Position numbers and translations under genes: made by a program. The notes beneath the pieces are model-generated. The model saw only the letters and a program-made list of their open reading frames with translations. It searched no databases and was not told the DNA's origin. Of a DNA stretch of 64,000 nt, positions 16,610 to 24,807 are shown in pieces (within the stretch, counting starts at the first letter, position 1; each line of letters starts with the position of its first letter). Source of the DNA: Ruminococcus sp. (GTDB lineage: Bacteria; Bacillota; Clostridia; Oscillospirales; Ruminococcaceae); assembly GCA_017558505.1 (NCBI GenBank), contig JAFYUM010000006.1, positions 62,001 through 126,000 on the forward strand, written 5' to 3'.

Positions 16610-18788
16610 CGGAAGCTTCCTCCTTTTCGATTATGCTTTCATATTCTTCGGAGTTTTCAGCTTTTTCCTCGGCTTCCTTTTTGGCTTTTATTTTTTCGGC
16701 AGCGTCAGCCTTGCGCTTTTCAGCAGCCTTTTCCTTTTTGCCTGCCTTGATTTTTTTACCTGTGAATATACCGGCAATAAGAAGAATTACAGCGGCAACA
16801 GCACCAAGAACAACTCCGATAAAGCCCTTGTCCACATTCTTGCCACCGATATAAACGGTGTCGAGTACAACTTCAATTCCGCAGTCCTTTGCGTACTGAT
16901 GAGCAAGGGAATCCTTTTCAACGTACATTTTGAAGCCTTCTATAAGAGAGTAAGGCATGATTACTTCTTCGCCAAGCTCGGCATATGTTTCCATATTTGT
17001 CATTATGTCGTTGGCAAGCTCCTCGTCGTAATCGTAGCCGAAAGCATAGCCGCCGATTTCGTCAACGCTTGCAGGAACACGAATACTCATCATATTATAA
17101 CAGCCGAGGAAAGCGTTTCTGTCAACTTTTTTAAGCTTGTCACCGAGAATAACTTCTTCAAGGGCAGTACAGCCCTCAAAAGCATATTCACCGAGTGTTT
17201 CAATGGATGTGAATTCAACCTTTTTGAGGTTTATGTTATAGTTGAAGCCGGATTTTGCAATTTCCTTAACAGAATCAGGAACAGTAAATTCCTCATCAAG
17301 CTTCATAGCGGGGTATGCAATGAGCAGAGATTTATCTTTGTTGTAAAGAACACCGTCCTGTGAGGAGTATGCTCCGTCACCCTCTGTTACGGTAATGCTC
17401 TGTAAATTGGGGTAAAAGAGGAACGGTTCCTCTCCCTTGATTTCAGTACATCCGCCCGGAATAGTGAGATGCTCCAGATGCTCCGGAAATGCGTTTTCAT
17501 CAATTGTTTTGATTGTTTCGGGAAGTATAATCGTTTTTGAGCCGCAGCTTAAAAATGCGTTGTAATAGATTGAAGTTATCTTTACGCCGTCAATTTCGGC
17601 TGGGACTTCAACAACTTCATCAACCACGTTGCATATGGTAATCATACCCTCACCGTCAACGAGAGCGTATTCATAGAATCCCGAGAATCTTCTGTCAAGT
17701 GCTTCGTATTCCTGCTGTTTTTGGTATACTTCCATTGAAACAAAGGTGAAATCATTCTGTACATCATAGTCAGAGTCGGTATCTGTTGCGTAAACTTCTG
17801 CAGCGGTACCCACTTCACCTATAATCACAGTGCCGGGAATAAGGTTTTCTTTCTCATCGTAACCGAAAGCACTGTAGTTGATTTTGGTAACAGAGGGAGG
17901 GATAATAACTTTCGTTACAGAAGTTCCCTGGAATGCACTCTGACCGATATAGTCCAGATTTTCGGGAAGTGTGATATTTTCAAGGGCGGCACAGTTCATA
18001 AATGCACCGAGGTCAATATTTATTATGCTGTTGGAAAAAGTAACGTCGGTAAGTGCACGGCATTCAGCAAAGCACATAGGCGGAATGTCGGTGAGTGTAA
18101 CGTTGCTCATATCAACCTTTTCAAGGTTTTCGTTGAAGCTGAAACAGTGACGGTTAAGAGTTTTTATATTGCTGCCCAGCGTGATTTCTTTAAGTGGGGT
18201 GCTGTAAACGGAAGCGATACCGAGAGTTTCAACACTATCGGGGATAGTGAACTTATCGCCCTTTTTCATCATAGGATAGCACAGGAGTGTTTTCATATCC
18301 TTGGTGTAAAGAATGCCATCAGAGGTTACATAGCTTTCGTTAGCCTCATCAATGATGATTTCTTCAAGGAAAAGGAGGGCTGCAAATGGGTTGCCCTCTG
18401 CAATATCTGTAATAGTAGCAGGAAGTGTGATTTTTTTCAGGTTTTTCTGTGAAAAAGCACTTCCGCCGATACCCGTAACGGTTATACCGTCAATTGTATC
18501 GGGGATAACGATTTCCTCTGACTGTTCATTGTATTTTATGATGGTTGCAGTACCGTTTTCTACGATATATGTATAATCACCAGATTCTATTTCTTCTGGT
18601 TCTTCAGCTTCTTCCTCAACGGTTTCTGTTTCTTCGGAAGCTTCGTCTTCGTTTTCAACGGTAGTTGTTACGGCGGCTTCTTCGTTTGCACCGTCGTTAT
18701 CTGCGTATGCAGTAAATGCAGGGGCAGTAGTTGCCGCTGCTATAAGCAGACTCATAAGAGCTGCGGAATATTTTCTGTAATTTTTCAT
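16596..18788 (-). CDS. Membrane-anchored BspA-type leucine-rich-repeat protein (larger copy)
   Basis: 730 residues: signal peptide, an acidic Glu/Thr-rich segment (about residues 35-70), two blocks of BspA-type LRRs separated by a repeat of the GDYTYIVENG-like header (second copy FYEYALVDGEG), one transmembrane helix (FIGVVLGAVAAVILLIAGIF) and a cytoplasmic tail rich in Lys/Ala/Glu ending EYESIIEKEEASDENE. It looks like an internal duplication of the LRR domain. First gene of a pair with the shorter copy. Promoter at 18833-18861. Confidence 0.8.
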   Translation of the reverse strand: MKNYRKYSAALMSLLIAAATTAPAFTAYADNDGANEEAAVTTTVENEDEASEETETVEEEAEEPEEIESGDYTYIVENGTATIIKYNEQSEEIVIPDTIDGITVTGIGGSAFSQKNLKKITLPATITDIAEGNPFAALLFLEEIIIDEANESYVTSDGILYTKDMKTLLCYPMMKKGDKFTIPDSVETLGIASVYSTPLKEITLGSNIKTLNRHCFSFNENLEKVDMSNVTLTDIPPMCFAECRALTDVTFSNSIINIDLGAFMNCAALENITLPENLDYIGQSAFQGTSVTKVIIPPSVTKINYSAFGYDEKENLIPGTVIIGEVGTAAEVYATDTDSDYDVQNDFTFVSMEVYQKQQEYEALDRRFSGFYEYALVDGEGMITICNVVDEVVEVPAEIDGVKITSIYYNAFLSCGSKTIILPETIKTIDENAFPEHLEHLTIPGGCTEIKGEEPFLFYPNLQSITVTEGDGAYSSQDGVLYNKDKSLLIAYPAMKLDEEFTVPDSVKEIAKSGFNYNINLKKVEFTSIETLGEYAFEGCTALEEVILGDKLKKVDRNAFLGCYNMMSIRVPASVDEIGGYAFGYDYDEELANDIMTNMETYAELGEEVIMPYSLIEGFKMYVEKDSLAHQYAKDCGIEVVLDTVYIGGKNVDKGFIGVVLGAVAAVILLIAGIFTGKKIKAGKKEKAAEKRKADAAEKIKAKKEAEEKAENSEEYESIIEKEEASDENE

Positions 18789-18832
18789 GTTTTTCCCTCG
18801 TTTCAGCGTAAAACGCTATTTAATTCTCTAAC

Positions 18833-18861
18833 ATTATACCATATATTATAGATAATTGCAA
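18833..18861 (-). promoter_or_regulatory. Promoter of the LRR gene pair
   Basis: Minus strand: -35 TTGCAA (18861-18856), 17-bp spacer, -10 TATAAT (18838-18833). A small GCGTTTTACGC hairpin follows in the leader. Confidence 0.7.
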
Positions 18862-18933
18862 TAAATTTCACTAATTTTTCAGCAATAAATCACGCAATAA
18901 TGATTATTAAAAAATATAATAAACAAATTGTGC

Positions 18934-18962
18934 TTGACAAAATATTGTTAATGTGGTATAAT
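18934..18962 (+). promoter_or_regulatory. Promoter of the SRP RNA
   Basis: Consensus -35 TTGACA (18934-18939), 17-bp spacer, -10 TATAAT (18957-18962). The predicted start near 18969 lies about 30 bases before the folded RNA, suggesting 5' trimming. Confidence 0.85.
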
Positions 18963-19000
18963 ATTATTCGGAGCGTTATTGCTCATTATTATGTGAAAAA

Positions 19001-19130
19001 TTCCGGAATATAGATGTGCGGGCCCTGTGCAACAAGACACCGTGAAACATGTCAGGCGGGAGACCGAGCAGCATTAAGCGGATCGTCTTGTGTGCCGCAG
19101 CAAGCCTGCACATCTATGTTCCGGATTTTT
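19001..19130 (+). ncRNA. ffs: Signal recognition particle RNA (small bacterial type)
   Basis: Contains the conserved Ffh-binding helix 8: GTGAAACATGTCAGG on one side, GAGCAGCATTAAGC on the other, capped by a CGG-GAGA-CCG GNRA tetraloop. The outer arms 19002-19023 and 19101-19123 pair for about 22 bases with only G-U wobbles, making one long rod that ends in TTTTTGTTT, so the rod base doubles as the terminator. An SRP RNA directly upstream of dnaX-ybaB-recR is a classic Firmicutes arrangement. Exact mature ends are not determinable from sequence. Confidence 0.9.
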
Positions 19131-19149
19131 GTTTACAAGGGGGCATACT

Positions 19150-20769
19150 GTGTATAAAGCGTTGTACAGAAAATGGCGTCCTATGACTTTTGACGATGTC
19201 ATTTCACAGCAGCATATCACCGACACACTGAAAAATCAGTTGAAAAATGATAAAACAGCCCATGCCTACCTTTTTATGGGTTCTCGTGGTACAGGTAAGA
19301 CCACCTGTGCGAGAATACTTGCAAAAGCCGTAAACTGCCCCAATATGAAAGACGGTTCACCCTGCCTTGAATGCGATATATGCCGTGAGGCGGAGGAAGG
19401 CTCCCTTACCGATATTATCGAAATTGACGCCGCTTCCAACAACAGCGTTGAGGATATCCGTGATTTAAGGGACGGTGCAGTTTATACCCCTGAACGATGC
19501 AGATATAAAATATACATCATCGACGAGGTTCATATGCTTTCCGCTTCGGCATTCAATGCCTTGCTGAAAATTATGGAAGAACCTCCACCGTATGTGAAAT
19601 TTATACTTGCGACAACGGAAATTCATAAGGTGCCTGCAACGGTGGCTTCACGCTGTCAGAGGTACGATTTCCGCCGTATACGTCAGAAAGACATAGCCGC
19701 AAGACTGCTGTATATTGCAGAGCAGGAACAGCTTACTCTCCGTGAGGACGCGGCGGCTCTTATAGCTAAAATTGCTGACGGCGGTATGCGTGATGCTGTA
19801 TCGCTCCTCGACCAGTGCTCCGTGTGTGCGGAGGATATAACCGCAGAGGTTGTTTCTATGACCGCCGGAGTGGCAGGAAAAGACTTCCTTTACGATATCA
19901 TGGAGGCAATAGCCGAAGGTAATTCGCCAAAGGCGCTTGCTGTAACGGCACAGCTTTATGATATGTCAAAGGATTTGTCACGGTTGTGTGAGGAGCTTAT
20001 ACTCCAGTACCGTAATATTATGCTGATTAAGGCTTCACCCGAAACGGCAGAAACAATTATAGCTGCGGCTCCCGACGATATGGAGCGGCTGAAAAAGCTT
20101 GCCCAATCTGCGGAGCTTGATACCATAATGGGCAGACTTGTTCAGTTACAGGGCTGTCATGAGCGTATGGGCAGAGTTATGAATAAGCGTGTTGAATTTG
20201 AAATGGCACTTATTAAGCTCTGCGGCGGTGTATCATCGGATGGTGGAGCAAATTCTGCCGAGGTTGAGGCTCTTACAGAAAAAATAAAGCTTCTTGAAAA
20301 GCGTCTGTCAGCCGCACCTGCACCACAGCAGCATCAGCCACAGCAGAGAGAAGTACTTACGGCAACGGCTCCTGTAATGGATAATGAACCGCAGCCGAAT
20401 GTCAAGGTTGACATAAAAACCGTAAAAGAAAACGAGCTTACCCCATGCACTCGCTGGGATGAGATTATGGAGGAATTCCGCCGTATAAATCCGGCGGTGG
20501 CAGGAAGTCTTGACGGCTCAACTGCCGCTTCAAGAGGAAATGTGATGTGTGTATTCACTCCAAACCGTTTCTTTATAGATTTATTCAAAAGCAATAAGGA
20601 TAACGCAATATCCCTGAGAAAAGCCATTTTCAATGTCCTTGGGGAAAGATACAGCTTATCCGCAAGATGTACCGCTACTGTTGAGGAAACGAAGTCAATG
20701 GCGGAACAGCTTGTTAAAAAAGCCATTAACAGCAGTATAGAAACTGCTGTTGAAAAGGGGAACTCCTGA
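19150..20769 (+). CDS. dnaX: DNA polymerase III gamma/tau subunit
   Basis: ATPase of the replicative clamp loader. It has Walker A (GSRGTGKTT), a four-Cys zinc module (CPNMKDGSPCLECDIC), Walker B (IYIIDEVHML) and the sensor segment SRCQRYDF, followed by the collar region and a tau-like C-terminus containing a Gln/Pro linker (APQQHQPQQ). The start is the GTG at 19150 giving VYKALYRKWRP, with AAGGGGG six bases upstream; the ATG at 19090 lies inside the SRP RNA. 539 residues. It heads the dnaX-ybaB-recR operon. Confidence 0.95.
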   Translation: MYKALYRKWRPMTFDDVISQQHITDTLKNQLKNDKTAHAYLFMGSRGTGKTTCARILAKAVNCPNMKDGSPCLECDICREAEEGSLTDIIEIDAASNNSVEDIRDLRDGAVYTPERCRYKIYIIDEVHMLSASAFNALLKIMEEPPPYVKFILATTEIHKVPATVASRCQRYDFRRIRQKDIAARLLYIAEQEQLTLREDAAALIAKIADGGMRDAVSLLDQCSVCAEDITAEVVSMTAGVAGKDFLYDIMEAIAEGNSPKALAVTAQLYDMSKDLSRLCEELILQYRNIMLIKASPETAETIIAAAPDDMERLKKLAQSAELDTIMGRLVQLQGCHERMGRVMNKRVEFEMALIKLCGGVSSDGGANSAEVEALTEKIKLLEKRLSAAPAPQQHQPQQREVLTATAPVMDNEPQPNVKVDIKTVKENELTPCTRWDEIMEEFRRINPAVAGSLDGSTAASRGNVMCVFTPNRFFIDLFKSNKDNAISLRKAIFNVLGERYSLSARCTATVEETKSMAEQLVKKAINSSIETAVEKGNS

Positions 20770-20812
20770 GGAAACACCGAGGGAAATCCCTGATAACAAT
20801 AAATACCAATCA

Positions 20813-20836
20813 GAATTTATTCTACGGAATAAATTC
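20813..20836 (+). other. UACG-capped hairpin between dnaX and ybaB
   Basis: Perfect 10-bp stem GAATTTATTC / GAATAAATTC closing C(UACG)G, an extra-stable UNCG-type loop. No T-run; it lies 22 bases before the ybaB start. Probably a processing or stability element that sets ybaB expression apart from dnaX. Confidence 0.6.
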
Positions 20837-20858
20837 CAATAAAAAGGAGAAATTTGAA

Positions 20859-21206
20859 ATGAAAGCAAGAATACCCAAGACAATGGGCGGTGCACAGAAC
20901 ACAGCTCAGCTTGTAAGACAGGCACAGAAGATGCAGGATCAGATTACAGAGCTCCAGGCTGATATCGAGGCTCGTGACTTTACAGCTACAGCAGGCGGCG
21001 GAGTTGTTGAAGTAACACTCAACGGCAAGAAGGAAATCAAGACTCTCTCTCTCAAGCCCGAGGTTGTTGATCCCGAGGATATCGAGACACTTCAGGATCT
21101 CATCATTGCAGCTATCAATGAGGCTGTAAACAACATTGAGAATACAACAGAAACAGAAATGGGCAAGATTACAGGGGGCGTATCTATCCCCGGTATGTTC
21201 AATTAA
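20859..21206 (+). CDS. ybaB: YbaB/EbfC family nucleoid-associated protein
   Basis: 115-residue DNA-binding protein of the YbaB family, a dimer associated with nucleoid organisation and recombinational repair. It shows the Met/Gln-rich N-terminal helix (LVRQAQKMQDQITELQ), the TATAGGGVVEVTLNG strand pair and the DPEDIETLQDLIIAAINEA helix typical of the family. AAAAAGGAG precedes the ATG. Its codon use is visibly more biased than its neighbours (many GAG, AAG, CTC), suggesting high expression. The stop overlaps the recR start. Confidence 0.92.
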   Translation: MKARIPKTMGGAQNTAQLVRQAQKMQDQITELQADIEARDFTATAGGGVVEVTLNGKKEIKTLSLKPEVVDPEDIETLQDLIIAAINEAVNNIENTTETEMGKITGGVSIPGMFN

Positions 21207-21808
21207 TGGCAGACCATAACGCACTACCACTTGTTATACTGGCGGAAAAGTTTGCTTCTCTGCCCGGTATAGGTATGAAGTCGGCACAGCGTCTTGCCTA
21301 TCACGTAATGTCAATGGATATGAAGTCGGTGGAGGATTTTGCACAGGCTCTGATTGACGCAAAGCGTGATGTGCGGTGCTGTTCACAGTGTCAGAATCTT
21401 ACGGAAAGGGAAATATGCCCTATATGCGGAGATGAAAGTCGTGACCAAAGCGTTATATGCGTGGTGGAATCGCCCAAGGACGTAACAGCCTTTGAGCGTA
21501 CCCGTGAGTATAACGGGGTTTATCATGTGCTTCACGGACTTCTTTCGCCTATGGACGGAATAACTCCCGACAAGCTACGTATGCGTGAGCTCCTTTCGAG
21601 GATATCCGCAGGGGGCGTGGACGAGGTTATTATGGCGACAAATCCCACCGTTGAGGGTGACGCTACGGCTTTGTATGCGGCAAATCTGCTTAAGCCTTTA
21701 GGTGTTAAGGTATCAAGGCTTGCATTCGGACTTCCCGTTGGCGGAATGTTGGAATATGCCGATGAAGTAACGCTTTACAAGGCGCTTGAAAACAGAAATA
21801 ATATGTAA
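21206..21808 (+). CDS. recR: Recombination protein RecR
   Basis: Acts with RecF/RecO to load RecA on gapped DNA. All domains are visible in 200 residues: N-terminal helix-hairpin-helix (LPGIGMKSAQRLAYH), C4 zinc finger (CSQCQNLTEREICPIC), Toprim core (VICVVESPKDVTAFE) and a C-terminal Walker B-like strand. Translation is coupled to ybaB through TAATG. A bidirectional terminator follows. Confidence 0.95.
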   Translation: MADHNALPLVILAEKFASLPGIGMKSAQRLAYHVMSMDMKSVEDFAQALIDAKRDVRCCSQCQNLTEREICPICGDESRDQSVICVVESPKDVTAFERTREYNGVYHVLHGLLSPMDGITPDKLRMRELLSRISAGGVDEVIMATNPTVEGDATALYAANLLKPLGVKVSRLAFGLPVGGMLEYADEVTLYKALENRNNM

Positions 21809-21815
21809 AAAAAGA

Positions 21816-21850
21816 GGCAGATTAATTATGAATTAATCTGCCGTTTTTTT
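21816..21850. terminator. Bidirectional terminator between recR and nfnB
   Basis: Perfect 12-bp stem GGCAGATTAATT / AATTAATCTGCC with a 3-base loop, T-runs on both strands, between convergent genes. Confidence 0.88.
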
Positions 21851-23237
21851 ACATATTATTTCTCATATACTCATCCATAGCCGCAGCAGCTTTTTTGCCT
21901 GCACCCATGGCGAGAATTACAGTAGCCGCACCTGTTACAGCGTCACCGCCTGCATATACGCCCTTACGGGAGGTAAGTCCGTTTTCGTCAGCAATAATAC
22001 CGCCCCATTTCTGCGTATCAAGTCCCTTTGTAGTTGATCTGATAAGGGGATTGGGAGATGTGCCGATTGACATAATAACGCAATCAGCTTCGATTTCAGT
22101 AAATTCTCCCTCAATGGGAACAGTTTTCGCCCTGCCGCGTTCGTCAGGCTCTGTAAGACGCATGTTTTCGCAGATTACACTTTTTACCCAGCCGTTTTCC
22201 GTAGCTGTAATTTCTACAGGATTTGTGAGAAAAGCAAATTTTATGCCCTCCTCTTTGGCGTGCTCAAGCTCCTCCGCACGGGCAGGAAGCTCTTTTTCTG
22301 TGCGGCGGTAGATAATGGTTACATCGGCACCAAGCCGCTTTGCACATCGTGCCGCATCCATGGCAACATTTCCACCGCCTACAACAACCGCTTTATCTCC
22401 TGCATTTATAGGAGTTGAGGCGTTTTCGGAATAGGCTTTCATGAGATTTATTCTTGTGAGAAATTCATTTGCGGAGTATACACCGTTGAGATTTTCGCCC
22501 TTGATATTCATAAATCGGGGGAGCCCTGCACCTGTTCCGATAAATACGGATTCAAAGCCCTCCTCGTCCATTAATTCATCAATGGACACTGTTTTTCCCA
22601 CAACGGTATTTGTTTCTATTTTTACACCAAGTGCCTTAAGTCCTTCGATTTCCTGCTGTACAATTGATTTAGGGAGTCTGAATTCGGGTATGCCATAGGA
22701 GAGAACCCCTCCTGCAAGGTGGAGCGCTTCAAATATTGTAACATCATAGCCCATTTTCGCAAGGTCGCCTGCACAGGCAAGGCTCGACGGGCCTGAACCG
22801 ATAATTGCCGCCTTGTGACCGTTTGGCACAGGCTTTTCAACTGCCGTATGATTTTCTGCATTGTGTCTGTCAGCTACATATCTTTCAAGTCGCCCGATAG
22901 CCACAGGTTCGCCCTTTATTCCTCTTACACACTTGCTTTCGCATTGTGTTTCCTGTGGGCATACTCTGCCGCATACAGCAGGAAGTGAGCTTGATTTTGC
23001 AATGATTTTGTATGCTTCTTCAAATCTGCCCTCTGCAACTTCTGCAATAAATGCAGGAATATCAATCTGCACGGGACAGCCTGTTACACAGGGCTTGTTC
23101 TTGCAGTTAAGACAGCGTTTAGCTTCGTCTATAGCCTGTTCTTCGGTATAACCGAGAGCAACCTCATCGAAGTTCTTATTACGCACGTCGGGAGCCTGTT
23201 CAGCCATTTTATTCTTTTCCAGAGACATATTCGGCAT
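21849..23237 (-). CDS. nfnB: NADPH-binding subunit of Nfn ferredoxin:NADP oxidoreductase (GltD-like)
   Basis: 462-residue flavoprotein. An N-terminal iron-sulfur region (RCLNCKNKPCVTGCPV, then CGRVCPQETQCESKCVRG) is followed by FAD and NADPH Rossmann folds (IGSGPSSLACAGDLAKMGY; VVGGGNVAMDAARCA). Alone it would be called a glutamate synthase small subunit, but the partner immediately upstream is an NfnA-type subunit, which makes NfnB (electron-bifurcating, NADH + NADPH + ferredoxin) the better call. It starts one base after the nfnA stop. No glutamate synthase large subunit is nearby. Confidence 0.88.
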   Translation of the reverse strand: MPNMSLEKNKMAEQAPDVRNKNFDEVALGYTEEQAIDEAKRCLNCKNKPCVTGCPVQIDIPAFIAEVAEGRFEEAYKIIAKSSSLPAVCGRVCPQETQCESKCVRGIKGEPVAIGRLERYVADRHNAENHTAVEKPVPNGHKAAIIGSGPSSLACAGDLAKMGYDVTIFEALHLAGGVLSYGIPEFRLPKSIVQQEIEGLKALGVKIETNTVVGKTVSIDELMDEEGFESVFIGTGAGLPRFMNIKGENLNGVYSANEFLTRINLMKAYSENASTPINAGDKAVVVGGGNVAMDAARCAKRLGADVTIIYRRTEKELPARAEELEHAKEEGIKFAFLTNPVEITATENGWVKSVICENMRLTEPDERGRAKTVPIEGEFTEIEADCVIMSIGTSPNPLIRSTTKGLDTQKWGGIIADENGLTSRKGVYAGGDAVTGAATVILAMGAGKKAAAAMDEYMRNNM

Positions 23238-23238
23238 T

Positions 23239-24078
23239 TTACTCTACCCCCTTGAAAAGATTACAGGTATCCTCATAAGCCTTACGCTCGAAGGTTCTGT
23301 AGCTTGCACTTCTTGCCATAGCCTGGTCAAAATCTATGAGGTGACCGTCAAATTCAGGGCCGTCAACACAGGCGAATTTTGTTTCTCCGCCTACAGTAAG
23401 ACGACATCCGCCGCACATTCCTGTGCCGTCAATCATTACGGGATTCATTGAAGCAACTGTGGGAATATTATATTCCTTTGTCAGCTGGCATACGAATTTC
23501 ATCATGATAAGTGGCCCGATAGTTATAACGCGGTCGTACTTCTCGCCGCTTTCGATAAGCTTTTTAAGCGCATCGGTAACAAGTCCCTTTTCTCCTGCGG
23601 AGCCGTCGTCGGACATAAGCAGAAGCTTAGTAGACGCTGCTTTGAACTCCTCCTCAAGAATTACAAGCTCCTTATTGCGGAAACCTGCAATTACGTGGAC
23701 TTCAACACCCATTTCGTGGAGCTTTTTTGCTACGGGATAAGCTATAGCACAACCTACACCGCCACCTACTACGGCAACCTTTTTAAGACCTGTTGTTTCG
23801 GTTGCTTTACCGAGGGGACCTACAAAGTCGCTGAGGCAATCGCCCACGTTCATATGGTTGAGCTTTTCGGTAGTGGCTCCCACAATCTGGAACATTATTG
23901 TTACTGCACCCTTTTCACGGTCATAGTCCGCTATAGTAAGGGGGATACGCTCGCCCTCGCTGTCAGTACGGAGAATGATAAACTGTCCAGGCTCTGCTTT
24001 TTTAGCAACTCTTGGAGCATTTATCTTCATCATAGTGACAAATGGGTTAAGACTTTTCTTTTCGAGAATTTCAAACAT
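23239..24078 (-). CDS. nfnA: NAD-binding subunit of Nfn ferredoxin:NADP oxidoreductase
   Basis: 279 residues of the ferredoxin-NADP reductase type: an FAD-binding barrel with RIPLTIADYD, an NAD fold (VAVVGGGVGCAIAYPVA) and the C-terminal [2Fe-2S] ligands in GTGMCGGCRLTVGGETKFAC followed by DGPEFDGH. Together with nfnB it balances NADH, NADPH and reduced ferredoxin in anaerobic fermentation. I see no clear promoter in the 59 bases upstream; these bases contain a copy of the dispersed GGGCGGATATT repeat. Confidence 0.9.
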   Translation of the reverse strand: MFEILEKKSLNPFVTMMKINAPRVAKKAEPGQFIILRTDSEGERIPLTIADYDREKGAVTIMFQIVGATTEKLNHMNVGDCLSDFVGPLGKATETTGLKKVAVVGGGVGCAIAYPVAKKLHEMGVEVHVIAGFRNKELVILEEEFKAASTKLLLMSDDGSAGEKGLVTDALKKLIESGEKYDRVITIGPLIMMKFVCQLTKEYNIPTVASMNPVMIDGTGMCGGCRLTVGGETKFACVDGPEFDGHLIDFDQAMARSASYRTFERKAYEDTCNLFKGVE

Positions 24079-24111
24079 ATCTCATACCATCCATTGCTTA
24101 AAGTGTCATAT

Positions 24112-24137
24112 TGTATGGGCGGATATTACTCGCCCGA
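24112..24137. repeat. Dispersed GGGCGGATATT hairpin repeat (copy 1)
   Basis: TTGTATGGGCGGATATTACT followed by CGCCCG. Related copies lie at 29733 and 35857. GGGCG and CGCCC form the arms of a short hairpin. Confidence 0.5.
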
Positions 24138-24710
24138 TTATTTCATTTTATCTTCCTCTGTTATGGGGCGGATTACTTTGCAGGGATTACCTGCGGCAAC
24201 CACACCGGAGGGGATATCCTTTGTAACGACTGAACCGCCGCCGATGACGGTATTATCGCCGATAGTAACTCCGGGCATAACACAGACGTTTCCGCCGATC
24301 CATACATTACTGCCGATTTTTATAGGCTTTGCATATTCAAGCCCGCTGTTACGCTGTTCAGCGTCAATGGGGTGGCTTGCGGTGTAAAATCCGCAGTTTG
24401 GTCCAATGAATACATTGTCGCCGAATACTACATCTGCACAGTCAAGTATTACGAGGTTGTGGTTTGAGTAAAAATTATCTCCCATAATAATATTATAGCC
24501 GTAATCACAGAAGAAGTTTGCCTCAATCCATGTGTTTTCGCCTTTTAAAGCAAGAAGTCTGTCAAGTACGCGTTCTTTTTTCTGATAGTCGTTGTAGGTG
24601 ATAGCATTGTACTCCATACAGAGCTTTTTTGCGGTTGCCCTGTCCGCTATAAGCTCCTTGTCGTTGCCGTTGTAAAGCTCACCTGCTTGTTGTTTTTCCT
24701 TTTCAGTCAT
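24138..24710 (-). CDS. Maltose/galactoside O-acetyltransferase family protein
   Basis: 190-residue left-handed beta-helix acetyltransferase that moves acetyl from acetyl-CoA to a sugar hydroxyl. It has the N-terminal Mac domain (MTEKEKQQAGELYNGNDKEL) and hexapeptide repeats with the catalytic-His region FYTASHPIDAEQRN and the usual ending GGNVCVMPGVTIGDNTVIGGGSVVTKDIP. Full family length. AAGGAGG precedes the ATG. The natural substrate cannot be told; trimming or detoxifying sugars is the common assumption. Confidence 0.88.
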   Translation of the reverse strand: MTEKEKQQAGELYNGNDKELIADRATAKKLCMEYNAITYNDYQKKERVLDRLLALKGENTWIEANFFCDYGYNIIMGDNFYSNHNLVILDCADVVFGDNVFIGPNCGFYTASHPIDAEQRNSGLEYAKPIKIGSNVWIGGNVCVMPGVTIGDNTVIGGGSVVTKDIPSGVVAAGNPCKVIRPITEEDKMK

Positions 24711-24726
24711 TTTTAAACCCTCCTTA

Positions 24727-24775
24727 AAATTAATTCTGAATTATAAATAAGAATTAAGAATTGCAGCCTTAATCC
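24727..24775. repeat. AT-rich AATTAAGAATT-type repeat remnant
   Basis: AATTCTGAATTATAAATAAG and AATTAAGAATTGCAG elements matching the larger inverted repeat at 26769-26846. It fills the gap between the acetyltransferase and the membrane-protein gene. Confidence 0.45.
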
Positions 24776-24807
24776 CTAATTTATTACGTTGATTGTGCTG
24801 TCAGACA

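Noticed and set aside
21849..23237. Glutamate synthase small subunit
   Set aside because: The coupled upstream gene is an NfnA-type flavoprotein and no large subunit is present, so NfnB fits better.
23695..24387. 230-codon open frame on the + strand opposite nfnA and the acetyltransferase
   Set aside because: It lies antisense to two well-supported genes, crosses their junction, and has no ribosome site or recognisable product.
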